Assembly: GCA_023426245.1 (NCBI GenBank)
Contig: JAFABB010000018.1
Span: forward strand, 72,883 to 136,882
Direction of reading: 5' to 3'
Source: Bacillota bacterium
GTDB taxonomy: Bacteria; Bacillota; UBA4882; UBA8346
DNA: 64,000 nt
Under the pieces are notes generated by a model. That model saw only the letters and a list, made by a program, of their open reading frames with translations, searched no databases and was not told the origin of the DNA. Below are positions 25,301-32,896 of the stretch, piece after piece. The stretch's first letter is position 1, and each line of letters starts with the position of its first letter. The translations under genes were made by a program, and so were the position numbers.

Positions 25301-25794
25301 GGCGTTTTTGTAAGGTACCGGCGATACAAAAAGTAGATAACCGCAGCAGAAAGTAAAACACCAATGATTAATGCAATGAGGGGAAAAGCTCTCGTTGCCG
25401 GGCTTAACTGTCCCCATTTCCGACCGAAATATTTGCCGACGACAACCAAAGCACAATAATACAAACTATTGGAAATAATGAGCGAAGAAAGTGCAACGAA
25501 AGGTTTTACGCGAAAGAGGCCGCAGCAGAATACAGCCACCAGGCTCATGCCGGGCACGCATTTTCCAAGGAAGATAATCCATGCGCCATATCTTTCAAAC
25601 CAATGATCAGCAGTTTTTAGATTCTGCTCATGAACCTGATCTTGGATGAATTTCCAATCCAGCAACTTTTCTCCTTTACGGTACGTAAGAGCATATATCG
25701 TGATACCGCCAACGGAAGTCCCCATGGAAAGCGCCAACCAAATGAGAAAAATACCATCACGGTGGGCACCTGCTAAATATCCTGTTAATAACAA
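25297..25794 (-). pseudogene. DedA-family membrane protein, lacking the N-terminal part
   Basis: The 165 residues match the DedA/SNARE-associated family from its second third onward: IYALTYRKGEKLL, then WFERYGAWIIFLGKCVPGMSLVAVFCCGLFRV (the family's arginine/glycine-proline stretch, here with lysine) and C-terminal membrane helices. Intact family members start about 35-40 residues earlier with a re-entrant segment carrying an acidic-proline motif, and this is absent. The frame is closed by TAA at 25810-25812, inside the end of the neighbouring gene. The only start is a TTG without a good ribosome-binding site. It may be a broken remnant or a rare short form. DedA proteins are lipid flippases or scramblases of the membrane. 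Confidence 0.6.
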
Positions 25795-25809
25795 ACGGCA
25801 ATTATTTTT

Positions 25810-26349
25810 TTATTTCTCTTGAATGAAATATAACAAGTTATCTTCTAACCGGTAAAATAAAGGTACAATCATTATTTTCGGATATTTAAATCGTAGCCGC
25901 GCCGATTCTTCAAGTACAAAATCAGTTTCATTTTTGATATCGAATTTCGGAGCATCGGTCAAAAAATGTTCTGTTGCTTGGGAGTGATTCCAACCGGCAT
26001 TATCGACCAAACCGTTGATAAACCGCTCTTGAACCGAATATAAGTTGGCCATCCCGCAATCATTATGGGCAATTAAGGCAAGGGCCGAGAGATTGCCAAT
26101 GGCGATGGCATAGGAAATATAAAAGTCGCAAAACCGTAAATTCCCGCCTCCGGTCCGGATCAGATAAGCGAAATTCGGGGGGATCCTTAAATTTTTTCGA
26201 TTATCCATACACATTCCAATTAAAAGTTGGGCCTTTTGATAATCCGTAAATTTATGTTTTAAATTGTGATATTCAAATAGCAATCCGATAGGCGTATCCC
26301 AATATTTACTTGGAATGGCGTTTTTTTCAGTAACGGAAATGAGTTGCAC
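25810..26349 (-). CDS. Beta-carbonic-anhydrase-like protein
   Basis: A 179-residue member of the beta-carbonic anhydrase superfamily. The zinc ligands are visible as C47 in CMDNR, then H95 and C98 in HNDCGM; D49 and R51 give the catalytic dyad of the C-x-D-x-R motif. This group is more diverged than housekeeping enzymes (long insert after CMDNR and GGGNLR instead of the usual AGN), so hydration of CO2 is likely but not certain. The GTG at 26349 is preceded by AAGGAG; an upstream ATG in frame would place the start inside the leader hairpin. Its transcript would begin upstream of the minus-strand terminator at 26400-26476. Confidence 0.8.
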   Translation of the reverse strand: MQLISVTEKNAIPSKYWDTPIGLLFEYHNLKHKFTDYQKAQLLIGMCMDNRKNLRIPPNFAYLIRTGGGNLRFCDFYISYAIAIGNLSALALIAHNDCGMANLYSVQERFINGLVDNAGWNHSQATEHFLTDAPKFDIKNETDFVLEESARLRFKYPKIMIVPLFYRLEDNLLYFIQEK

Positions 26350-26399
26350 GGAATTTTCTCCTTTCTTAGGGGCGCCTGAGTTGACTTTGCATTGCAAAT

Positions 26400-26476
26400 A
26401 AAAAAGGTCAACCATAATTGAGTTTGCGCAAGATTCTACGCTTAAGCGCATAAGGCGCTTCCTCAAAGGTTGACCT
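26400..26476 (-). promoter_or_regulatory. Leader terminator upstream of the carbonic-anhydrase-like gene (candidate attenuator)
   Basis: Read on the minus strand, AGGTCAACC (26476-26468) pairs perfectly with GGTTGACCT (26413-26405) and is followed directly by TTTTTATTTG. Inside, TTGAG/CTCAA extends the stem, and an AAGCGC/GCGCTT hairpin forms the loop. No minus-strand gene lies upstream within 300 bases, so this terminator is more likely a regulated leader than the end of another gene. Confidence 0.55.
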
Positions 26477-26575
26477 ACTGTTTATCAATTCTTCCATTAC
26501 CGGTTTGTTCAACCACTTCCGGAGCAATTGATAACGAATAGTTTTATTTTATAGTTTTTACATGAAAAAGACTCT

Positions 26576-26596
26576 TCTGACTGGTCAGACTAGTCA
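26576..26596. promoter_or_regulatory. Overlapping palindromes, possible operator
   Basis: TCTGAC-TG-GTCAGA (26576-26589) overlaps GACTAGTC (26588-26595), so TGACTGGTCA and TGACTAGTC-like half-sites lie side by side. This is typical of a dimeric repressor site, placed between the minus-strand carbonic-anhydrase leader and DUF2294. No gene is called in 26477-26776. Confidence 0.4.
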
Positions 26597-26776
26597 TTTT
26601 CTATGTAAAAAGTATCTTATCATGAAATGGTCTTCATTACAAGAAAAAGATGAATGTATTACAAAAAATGTTAATTTCTTTGGATTTGTGAAGTGTTATG
26701 ATAAAATAGTGGCAAACTCGGATTGGAGTTTGATTTTTCCGGTTTTAATTAATTTTATAAATGGGAGGCCTTGAAA

Positions 26777-27127
26777 ATGATTACCAAAGGTCAACTTGAA
26801 GACAGTATTAGTAAAGCGATTATTCAATTTGAAAAAGAATTTCTGGGCCGGGGTCCGGAAGAAGTCAAGACTTTTATTTTAGGAGATTTAATCTTAGTCC
26901 GGCTTAAAGGCATACTTTCCCCGGCTGAACAACATTTGGCCAGTAATCATGAAGGTAAAATGTTGGTCAAACAGGTTCGGATCCAGTTGATTGAAAAATC
27001 CAGAACGATGTTGGAAGAAATCATTCATAACCTGACCAAGCATTCTGTTATTAGTTTACATACCGACATTAGCACGACGACCGGAGAACGAATATTCGTT
27101 TTTGTCCTTGATGATGTGTTGTATTAA
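26777..27127 (+). CDS. DUF2294 family protein
   Basis: A 116-residue protein recognised as DUF2294 from its layout: an N-terminal helix (LEDSISKAIIQFEKEFLGRGPEEV) followed by FILGDLILVRLKGILSPAEQHL. A helix then bears VRIQLIEKSRTMLEEII, and the end has SLHTDISTTTGERIFVFVL. Members occur in Bacillota and cyanobacteria and have no settled biochemical role. The ATG at 26777 has GGGAGG 9 bases before it; an in-frame TTG at 26771 is too close to that site. Confidence 0.85.
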   Translation: MITKGQLEDSISKAIIQFEKEFLGRGPEEVKTFILGDLILVRLKGILSPAEQHLASNHEGKMLVKQVRIQLIEKSRTMLEEIIHNLTKHSVISLHTDISTTTGERIFVFVLDDVLY

Positions 27128-27250
27128 CATTCGATGAGGCTTGAAGGGAGTAAACAATTCTTTCTAAATGAGGAAATGATACCGAATTGGAATCCTCAAT
27201 CATCAACCGGTTATGATATAATATTAAAGTAAACTTGAAGGAGGATTGGC

Positions 27251-27910
27251 ATGAAATTTGAATCACCCTTTATCATAACCATCAGCCGCCAGTTGGGTAG
27301 TGGCGGCGCTTACGTTGGTAAATTGCTGGCAGATTTTTTGGAAATCACTTATGTCGATCGGGAGATAATCACTCAAGCGGCTAAGAAACTTGAAATGCTG
27401 GAAGATGAAATAAAAATCCGCGATGAAAATGTGGTTTCATTTTGGAAATCTTTTTTGCAATTAAGCGCTTTTAGTATTCAGGACTCGTATTTGCCACCGC
27501 AGATGTATACTCCGAGCGATGCAGAACTATTTAAGGCGGAATCGGAGGTAATTGTCGGCATATCCAAGACTTATTCGTCGGTCATTATCGGGCGTTGCAG
27601 CTCTTATATTCTTCAGCAACATCCTCGGCATATCAGCGTTTTTTTACATGCCGACCTAGAGTTCCGGCAGAAACGCATCCAGGATTTATACCAATTATCT
27701 CCGGAGAAAGCTTTGAAAATGCTTCATGAAAGCGATTATGCCCGAAATCAGTATTTTCATAAGTTTACCGGAAAAGATTGGACAGATGCCAGACAATACA
27801 ATCTTTCGATCGATACAAGCTGTATTGGACTTGAAAAAACCAAGGAATTGATAATCAATTACTGCAAGTCCAAATTTACGGAAATGGGATTTCCGTCCAT
27901 AGGTGCCTGA
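27251..27910 (+). CDS. Cytidylate-kinase-like family protein
   Basis: A 219-residue protein of the Cytidylate_kin2 family, a P-loop kinase relative. It has ITISRQLGSGGAYVGKLLAD at the N-terminus (a degenerate P-loop RQxGSGG rather than GxxxxGKS), VDREIITQAA next, and IIGRCSSYIL plus a late arginine-rich lid (FRQKRIQDLY). True CMP kinase activity is doubtful; members of this family are usually of unknown substrate. GGAGG lies upstream. Its stop codon overlaps the next start by one base (TGATG), so it is translated together with the TPR protein. Confidence 0.85.
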   Translation: MKFESPFIITISRQLGSGGAYVGKLLADFLEITYVDREIITQAAKKLEMLEDEIKIRDENVVSFWKSFLQLSAFSIQDSYLPPQMYTPSDAELFKAESEVIVGISKTYSSVIIGRCSSYILQQHPRHISVFLHADLEFRQKRIQDLYQLSPEKALKMLHESDYARNQYFHKFTGKDWTDARQYNLSIDTSCIGLEKTKELIINYCKSKFTEMGFPSIGA

Positions 27911-29163
27911 TGGTAAAGAAATTAGAGATTATTTTATGGATAGCGGCATGTGTTTTTGGAGGTCCCATTTTAGCTGATAATGGTGAAATTGCTAAAGCAG
28001 GCCGGTATTGGGATAACCGTGCAACGCAGGGCATGACGGAAAAAGCCATAGGCGTAATGGAGAGCTCGTTAAAAACCGAGCCCAATCAATACGAAGCCCT
28101 ATGGAGGCTCGGCTGTTATTATCAGTTTTTGGGGGATATGTCTTTTGGCAAGCTTAAAATGGAAGCCTATAAAAAAGGTTTGTCCTATACGGAGAAGGCC
28201 ATTAAAATTAAAAGCCAGGGAGCAAATGGACACCTTTGGCGTGGGTTATTAATCGGCAATATTATATTGGAAGGCTCTAATCAGAGTAATTTTAAACTTG
28301 CTCATCAAATGGCCGGTGAATTCCAATTTGTTTTACGTTTGGAACCCCAGAACGCCGAGGCCCATTTGGCTTTGGCACGATATTATGATGGAGCGTTTGG
28401 AACCGGGAACGATAAGAAAAAGGCCCTGCAAGAAATTAACCTGGCTTTAAAATACGACCCGGATATTCAAGACGGTTGGATGGTTTTAGGCGGGATTGCA
28501 ATGAAAAATAATGATCTCGCCACCGCAAAGGTAGCCTTTGCCAAATTTTTGGATAAGACTGACCCCTACAAAAATTATGGCACCTTAATCCGTGAGGAAA
28601 ATAAAGTGGGGGAAGATTACGAATCCCTATGGCATTTGGGGTATCTCTATGAGTTTATGGGGCAAAATTCCCCTAATAAAAAAACCAAAATTGCTTTGTT
28701 GGAAAAAGGCTTAGCTTATCTGGAACATGCTGAAAGAGTAAATCCAAGGGGAGTGGCAGGCCATCTTTACCGGGCGATCCTCTTAGGCAATATTGGTTTG
28801 GAAAAAGGAATTCTTCAAAGTCTGCGAATGGTTGAACCGATGGTTGAAGAACTACAAACTGTGGTGAAGCTGGAACCAGGAAATGCTATGGCCCATGCCA
28901 TGCTGGGCCAGATTTACTGGAGAGCTCCAGGAAAACCCCTTAGCATCGGTAATAAGAAAAAAGCGTTGGATGAGACAGCCTTGGCTGTTCAATATGATTC
29001 AGGTAGTATTGCCTATTGGTTTAATTATGGCAAAATTGCTGTTGAGAATGGGAATTACGACTTGGCCCGAATGGCGTTTACCAAGGTGCTTAGTTTTTTT
29101 GGCGGTACACCGAGTTTTAAAATTCAAGCCCAGCAGGAACTGGATAAATTGTCAAAGAGATAA
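27910..29163 (+). CDS. Exported TPR-repeat protein
   Basis: A 417-residue secreted or membrane-anchored protein with a signal peptide at residues 1-22 (IILWIAACVFGGPILA). It is followed by about eight TPR-like helix pairs. The two halves look like an internal duplication: EALWRLGCYYQFLGDMS near residue 60 corresponds to ESLWHLGYLYEFMGQNS near residue 238, and ANGHLWRGLLIGNI to VAGHLYRAILLGNI. TPRs mediate protein-protein contacts, and the partner is unknown. It starts with an ATG overlapping the kinase-like gene's stop by one base. Confidence 0.82.
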   Translation: MVKKLEIILWIAACVFGGPILADNGEIAKAGRYWDNRATQGMTEKAIGVMESSLKTEPNQYEALWRLGCYYQFLGDMSFGKLKMEAYKKGLSYTEKAIKIKSQGANGHLWRGLLIGNIILEGSNQSNFKLAHQMAGEFQFVLRLEPQNAEAHLALARYYDGAFGTGNDKKKALQEINLALKYDPDIQDGWMVLGGIAMKNNDLATAKVAFAKFLDKTDPYKNYGTLIREENKVGEDYESLWHLGYLYEFMGQNSPNKKTKIALLEKGLAYLEHAERVNPRGVAGHLYRAILLGNIGLEKGILQSLRMVEPMVEELQTVVKLEPGNAMAHAMLGQIYWRAPGKPLSIGNKKKALDETALAVQYDSGSIAYWFNYGKIAVENGNYDLARMAFTKVLSFFGGTPSFKIQAQQELDKLSKR

Positions 29164-29253
29164 TTTTTTTAAGGGATAAGCCTTTTTATTGTGAGGTCTG
29201 TTTTTACCAAGGAATAAAACGGTAAAATTGAAAAGGTTGAAAGGGGTTTTTCC

Positions 29254-30219
29254 ATGAATAAAGAGCGCGGCAGTCGAGTGGTTATTGTAGGGGCGGGTTT
29301 GGTAGGTTCGACTTTTGCTTACAGCCTAATGATCAACGGCGCGGCTTCAGAGATTATTATGATTGATGTTAACCAGGAACGGCTGGCAGGGGAAATTATG
29401 GATTTGAACCATGGAATTTCTTTTGTTAGACCGGCCCGGGTTAGAGCCGGAAGCTATGCTGATTGCAAAGATGCCGACATTATCGTGATCACTGCCGGAA
29501 GCAACCAACGGCCTGGAGAGACCCGTATCGATTTACTGGCCCGAAATACCGAAATTTTCCGGGGTATTATCGGACAAATTACCGCAACCGGAACCGAAGC
29601 TATTTTATTGGTTGCTACCAATCCGGTGGATATCATGACTTACATAACTTACAAACTGAGTGGGTTACCGGATTATCGGGTTATCGGATCGGGAACAGTA
29701 TTGGATTCAGCCCGGTTCCGTTATCTGATAAGTTCCCATTGCCACGTTGATCCATCCAATGTACACGCTTACATTATCGGAGAACATGGGGACACCGAGG
29801 TACCGGTTTGGAGTTTGGCCAATATTGCCGGTATCCGCTTCAGTGACTATTGTCCATTATGCGGTGGAGGCTGCGAAAAACAATTACCCAAAGAAGAAAT
29901 TTTTGATGATGTTAAAAATGCCGCCTATAAAATTATCAAAGGAAAAGGCGCTACCTATTATGCGATTGGTTTAGCTTTAACTGAGATTGTCGAGAGCATT
30001 ATTCGTGATGAACATTCGGTATTAACTGTTTCAACCTTATTAAAAGGGGAATATGGAATTGGGGATGTTTATCTGAGTTTGCCATGTGTAGTAAATCGGA
30101 AAGGAATTGAGCGTAAAATCCAGCTTTCACTTTCGCCTGAGGAAGAAAGCGCTTTTCGCCGTTCGGCTTTGGTGCTCAAGGATCTACAGAGCCAGATTAA
30201 GTTGTTGTCGGATCGGTAA
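29254..30219 (+). CDS. ldh: L-lactate dehydrogenase
   Basis: A 321-residue NAD-dependent enzyme converting pyruvate to L-lactate. It shows the Rossmann motif VGAGLVGSTFAYSL, the adenine-ribose aspartate in MIDVNQERL, the substrate arginine region NQRPGETRIDLLARN and ATNPVDIMTY. GSGTVLDSARFRYLIS and the catalytic histidine in IIGEHGDTEVPVWS follow. NQRPGET in the specificity loop has glutamine rather than arginine, which favours lactate over malate dehydrogenase. A regulatory fructose-bisphosphate site cannot be judged. GAAAGGGG precedes the ATG. It supports a fermentative lifestyle. Confidence 0.95.
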   Translation: MNKERGSRVVIVGAGLVGSTFAYSLMINGAASEIIMIDVNQERLAGEIMDLNHGISFVRPARVRAGSYADCKDADIIVITAGSNQRPGETRIDLLARNTEIFRGIIGQITATGTEAILLVATNPVDIMTYITYKLSGLPDYRVIGSGTVLDSARFRYLISSHCHVDPSNVHAYIIGEHGDTEVPVWSLANIAGIRFSDYCPLCGGGCEKQLPKEEIFDDVKNAAYKIIKGKGATYYAIGLALTEIVESIIRDEHSVLTVSTLLKGEYGIGDVYLSLPCVVNRKGIERKIQLSLSPEEESAFRRSALVLKDLQSQIKLLSDR

Positions 30220-30270
30220 CTCTTTGGGTGTTTTTTGACCCGAATTTAATCTTTCTAGAGGTGAATAAAA

Positions 30271-30537
30271 ATGGAGCAACAACAGTTCCATGGATGGCAA
30301 ATCATAGCTGAAGTATATAATCATGACGAAGCCTATTTTCTAACCGGATTGCTAAATTCTGTAGAGATCCCTGTGAAAATGGAACGGGAAACCTTGGGGA
30401 ATATCTATGGATTGACGGTGGGACCTTTGGCAACGATAAAGATTTTGGTGCCCTGTGAACGGGTTGATGATGCCGAAAAGGTCCTGGCCGAGCAAAAAGA
30501 AGAGAATAAGCAGAACAAAGATGAAACAGAATCTTAG
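30271..30537 (+). CDS. DUF2007-type putative signal-transducing protein
   Basis: An 88-residue soluble protein. The core (residues 8-75: WQIIAEVYNHDEAYFLTGLLNSVEIPVKMERE and IKILVPCERVDDAEKVLAE) fits the DUF2007/GlnB-like small fold, in which residues after the first helix contact a ligand. The acidic, lysine-rich tail (EEENKQNKDETES type) is disordered. AGAGGTG lies upstream. It is probably in an operon with the hydrolase and HemZ downstream. Function unknown. Confidence 0.78.
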   Translation: MEQQQFHGWQIIAEVYNHDEAYFLTGLLNSVEIPVKMERETLGNIYGLTVGPLATIKILVPCERVDDAEKVLAEQKEENKQNKDETES

Positions 30538-30596
30538 ACGGTGATTCTTTCGGAAGAAAATGGAACCTTTTTAACGTTTTTTCGTTGGAGGAGAAT

Positions 30597-31232
30597 ATGG
30601 AGTATCGATCATTTACGATAGGCGATTTGATGACCAACTGTTATGTGGTTTGGAAGGGAAAAGAAGCCGGAGTTATTGATCCCGGCGGTCCTGTTTCCGG
30701 CATTGAAAGATTTTTAATGGAGCATTCATTAGAATTACAATGGATTATCAACACCCATGGACATATGGATCATATTGCGGGCAATGCTGCCTTACACCAA
30801 AAGTATGCTGTTCCGATCCTGATTCATGCCGCAGATCGTGAAATGCTTACTTCTCCAACCGCTAATTTATCGACTTTTATGGGAAGAAGCACCATCAGTC
30901 CCGATGCGGATCGGCTTCTTTCCGATGGTGATCAGATTGCCTTGGGAGATGAATTTTTTCAGGTTATTGCAACTCCGGGGCACACTCCCGGCGGAATTTC
31001 TTTATATACTCCAGGATTAGCATTTGTCGGTGACACTTTGTTTTTTGAGAGTATTGGACGGACCGACTTCCCGGGAGGGAGTCACAGGCAGCTGCTTGAC
31101 TCCATCCGGAAACGATTGTTTTCTTTACCGGCTGGAACCAAGGTATTCCCCGGGCATGGCGAATGTACAACCGTTGATTATGAAATGATAAATAATCCTT
31201 ATGCCAATGAAGATTGCACTGATTCATTATGA
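30597..31232 (+). CDS. MBL-fold metallo-hydrolase (glyoxalase II-like)
   Basis: A 211-residue binuclear metal hydrolase. The THGHMDHIAGN sequence is the H-x-H-x-D-H motif. Other ligands lie in ATPGHTPGGISLY, FVGDTLF and FPGHGECTTV. It resembles the short YcbL/glyoxalase-II-like group (no C-terminal substrate domain), often acting on thioesters. The ATG at 30597 has GGAGGAG upstream, so the longer frame from 30585 is unlikely. It overlaps HemZ by 4 bases. Confidence 0.92.
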   Translation: MEYRSFTIGDLMTNCYVVWKGKEAGVIDPGGPVSGIERFLMEHSLELQWIINTHGHMDHIAGNAALHQKYAVPILIHAADREMLTSPTANLSTFMGRSTISPDADRLLSDGDQIALGDEFFQVIATPGHTPGGISLYTPGLAFVGDTLFFESIGRTDFPGGSHRQLLDSIRKRLFSLPAGTKVFPGHGECTTVDYEMINNPYANEDCTDSL

Positions 31233-32695
31233 ACTATTCAGTGAAAATTAAAGATTCCAGGGAACTTCCCAATGTTTTAGCAGCTTTAAAAATTATCGAT
31301 CCCTGTGCCGAACTGTCCGATGAGCAATTTGACATCCGGTTGATTGTTGAATATTCTTCCAATTTTCAGGTGTGTGTCTGGTCTCCGGATTTACCTTCCG
31401 GGGATAATGTCCGGCAATTGCAGGATCGGGATATCCTTGATTCGCGTTATCAAGAAAGTGATTATCCAAAACGGCTCAAAGAACTTATCCGCTTGGGCGT
31501 TATCTCGCTGCTTGGTAATAATTTTCATAAAAAGCCTGTATGGGGGATTTTAAGCGCGGTCCGGCCGACCAAAATTTTTCATCATTTACGCCAGCGGGGT
31601 TTTTCAATTGAGGAAATCCGTGACAAACTTTTGAATATCTATGCGCTCACACCGGAGCGGGCGGAACTTCTTATTCAAATTGGAAGCCATCAGGAAAAAT
31701 TTTTCAAGCCCGCTAACACCATCAGTTTATACATCGGAATTCCCTTTTGCCCTAGCCGTTGCCGCTATTGTTCCTTTGCTGCAGTCTCTTTGGAAACCCA
31801 TCAACATTTAGTCCGGGGTTTTCTCGAAGCGTTAAATTTGGAGATTGCCGCTACGCAGCAATTAATCAGTGAATGGGGCTTTCTGGTAGAAAGCGTCTAT
31901 ATGGGTGGAGGTACCCCCACCAGCCTGAGCACGAAAGATTTTTCCGATTTGCTACAAGTCATTAAGGAACACTTGATTTCCGATCATACGAAGGAGTTTA
32001 CGGTTGAAGCCGGGCGCCCTGAAACTATCGATATCGAAAAGTTAAAGGCTATGAAAGATGCCGGAGTTACCAGAGTTTGTGTGAACCCCCAATCAATGCA
32101 TGATTCAACCTTGCAGCTTATTGGTCGCCGTCACACGGTAATGGAGTTCCTTCAGTCGGCGGCATTGGTAAAGCAAATGGGTGATTTTTTAATCAACATG
32201 GATCTGATTCTGGGTCTGCCGGGGGAAAAGGGGACTCATTTTTTGGAGTCGTGCCGGCAAGTGTTGGAACTGGAACCGGATAATGTTACCATTCACACCT
32301 TAGCTCCCAAAAGAGCGGCGGCCTGGTATAAAGATTTTGCGTCATTGGCTTTGACAAAAGAACAGGATATTAATAAATCATGGAATCAGGCCCTTGTCAT
32401 GTTGAGAGCGAAACAATACTTTCCATATTATATTTACCGGCAACGTTCGATTTTAGCTGATCAGGCAAATGTCGGCCTGGCTAAACCGGGAACTGAAGAT
32501 ATCTATAATATTCAAATGATGGAAGAACGCCAAACGATTTTCGGCTTAGGAGGTGGAGCGATCACAAAATGGGTCTACGGACCGGACTTTCAGGTCGTGC
32601 GACTCCAAAATCCAAAGTGTCCTGCTGCCTATCGCCGGGATATTCAGGAGCTGATAGTAAAAAAAGCCCAACAAACCCGGTTACTTCTTGGTTGA
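31229..32695 (+). CDS. hemZ: HemZ-type coproporphyrinogen III dehydrogenase-like radical SAM protein
   Basis: A 488-residue radical SAM enzyme. The iron-sulfur motif CPSRCRYCSF is at about residue 174, after an N-terminal domain of 165 residues. That extra domain distinguishes Bacillota HemZ from ordinary HemN/HemW. GGGTPTSLS, the SAM-binding FTVEAGRPETI and VCVNPQSMHD follow. HemZ homologues are annotated as oxygen-independent coproporphyrinogen oxidases, though the activity of this subgroup is debated. It is co-translated with the MBL hydrolase (4-base overlap). No other heme gene is in the window. Confidence 0.88.
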   Translation: MNYSVKIKDSRELPNVLAALKIIDPCAELSDEQFDIRLIVEYSSNFQVCVWSPDLPSGDNVRQLQDRDILDSRYQESDYPKRLKELIRLGVISLLGNNFHKKPVWGILSAVRPTKIFHHLRQRGFSIEEIRDKLLNIYALTPERAELLIQIGSHQEKFFKPANTISLYIGIPFCPSRCRYCSFAAVSLETHQHLVRGFLEALNLEIAATQQLISEWGFLVESVYMGGGTPTSLSTKDFSDLLQVIKEHLISDHTKEFTVEAGRPETIDIEKLKAMKDAGVTRVCVNPQSMHDSTLQLIGRRHTVMEFLQSAALVKQMGDFLINMDLILGLPGEKGTHFLESCRQVLELEPDNVTIHTLAPKRAAAWYKDFASLALTKEQDINKSWNQALVMLRAKQYFPYYIYRQRSILADQANVGLAKPGTEDIYNIQMMEERQTIFGLGGGAITKWVYGPDFQVVRLQNPKCPAAYRRDIQELIVKKAQQTRLLLG

Positions 32696-32769
32696 CATTT
32701 AGGTTTACATTAGGTACAATATTAAACGTACTTTTGCTAGGTAAATAAATACTAAGCGTATCTATAAAT

Positions 32770-32836
32770 TACCTGTTTATTTGTAAACACGTTACTTGTA
32801 AAGGCGTTTACTCGTAAACGAGTTTACCTGCAACTT
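32770..32836. repeat. Tandem 15-16-bp repeats, candidate operator array
   Basis: About four units of the form ACTYGTAAAcRcGTTT occur head to tail (ATTTGTAAACACGTT, ACTTGTAAAGGCGTTT, ACTCGTAAACGAGTTT, ACCTGCAAC). The third contains the palindrome GTTTACTCGTAAAC. They lie 60-127 bases before the foldase start, where a promoter would be expected. Confidence 0.6.
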
Positions 32837-32896
32837 AGTATTTTATGGGTATTTGGCTCATTTTTTTTTTGGAATTTATAAAGGGGAGGAATTTTA

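Noticed and set aside
26562..26774. Plus-strand ORF of 70 codons just before DUF2294
   Set aside because: No ribosome-binding site and atypical composition; it covers the palindromic operator region and the likely promoter of DUF2294.
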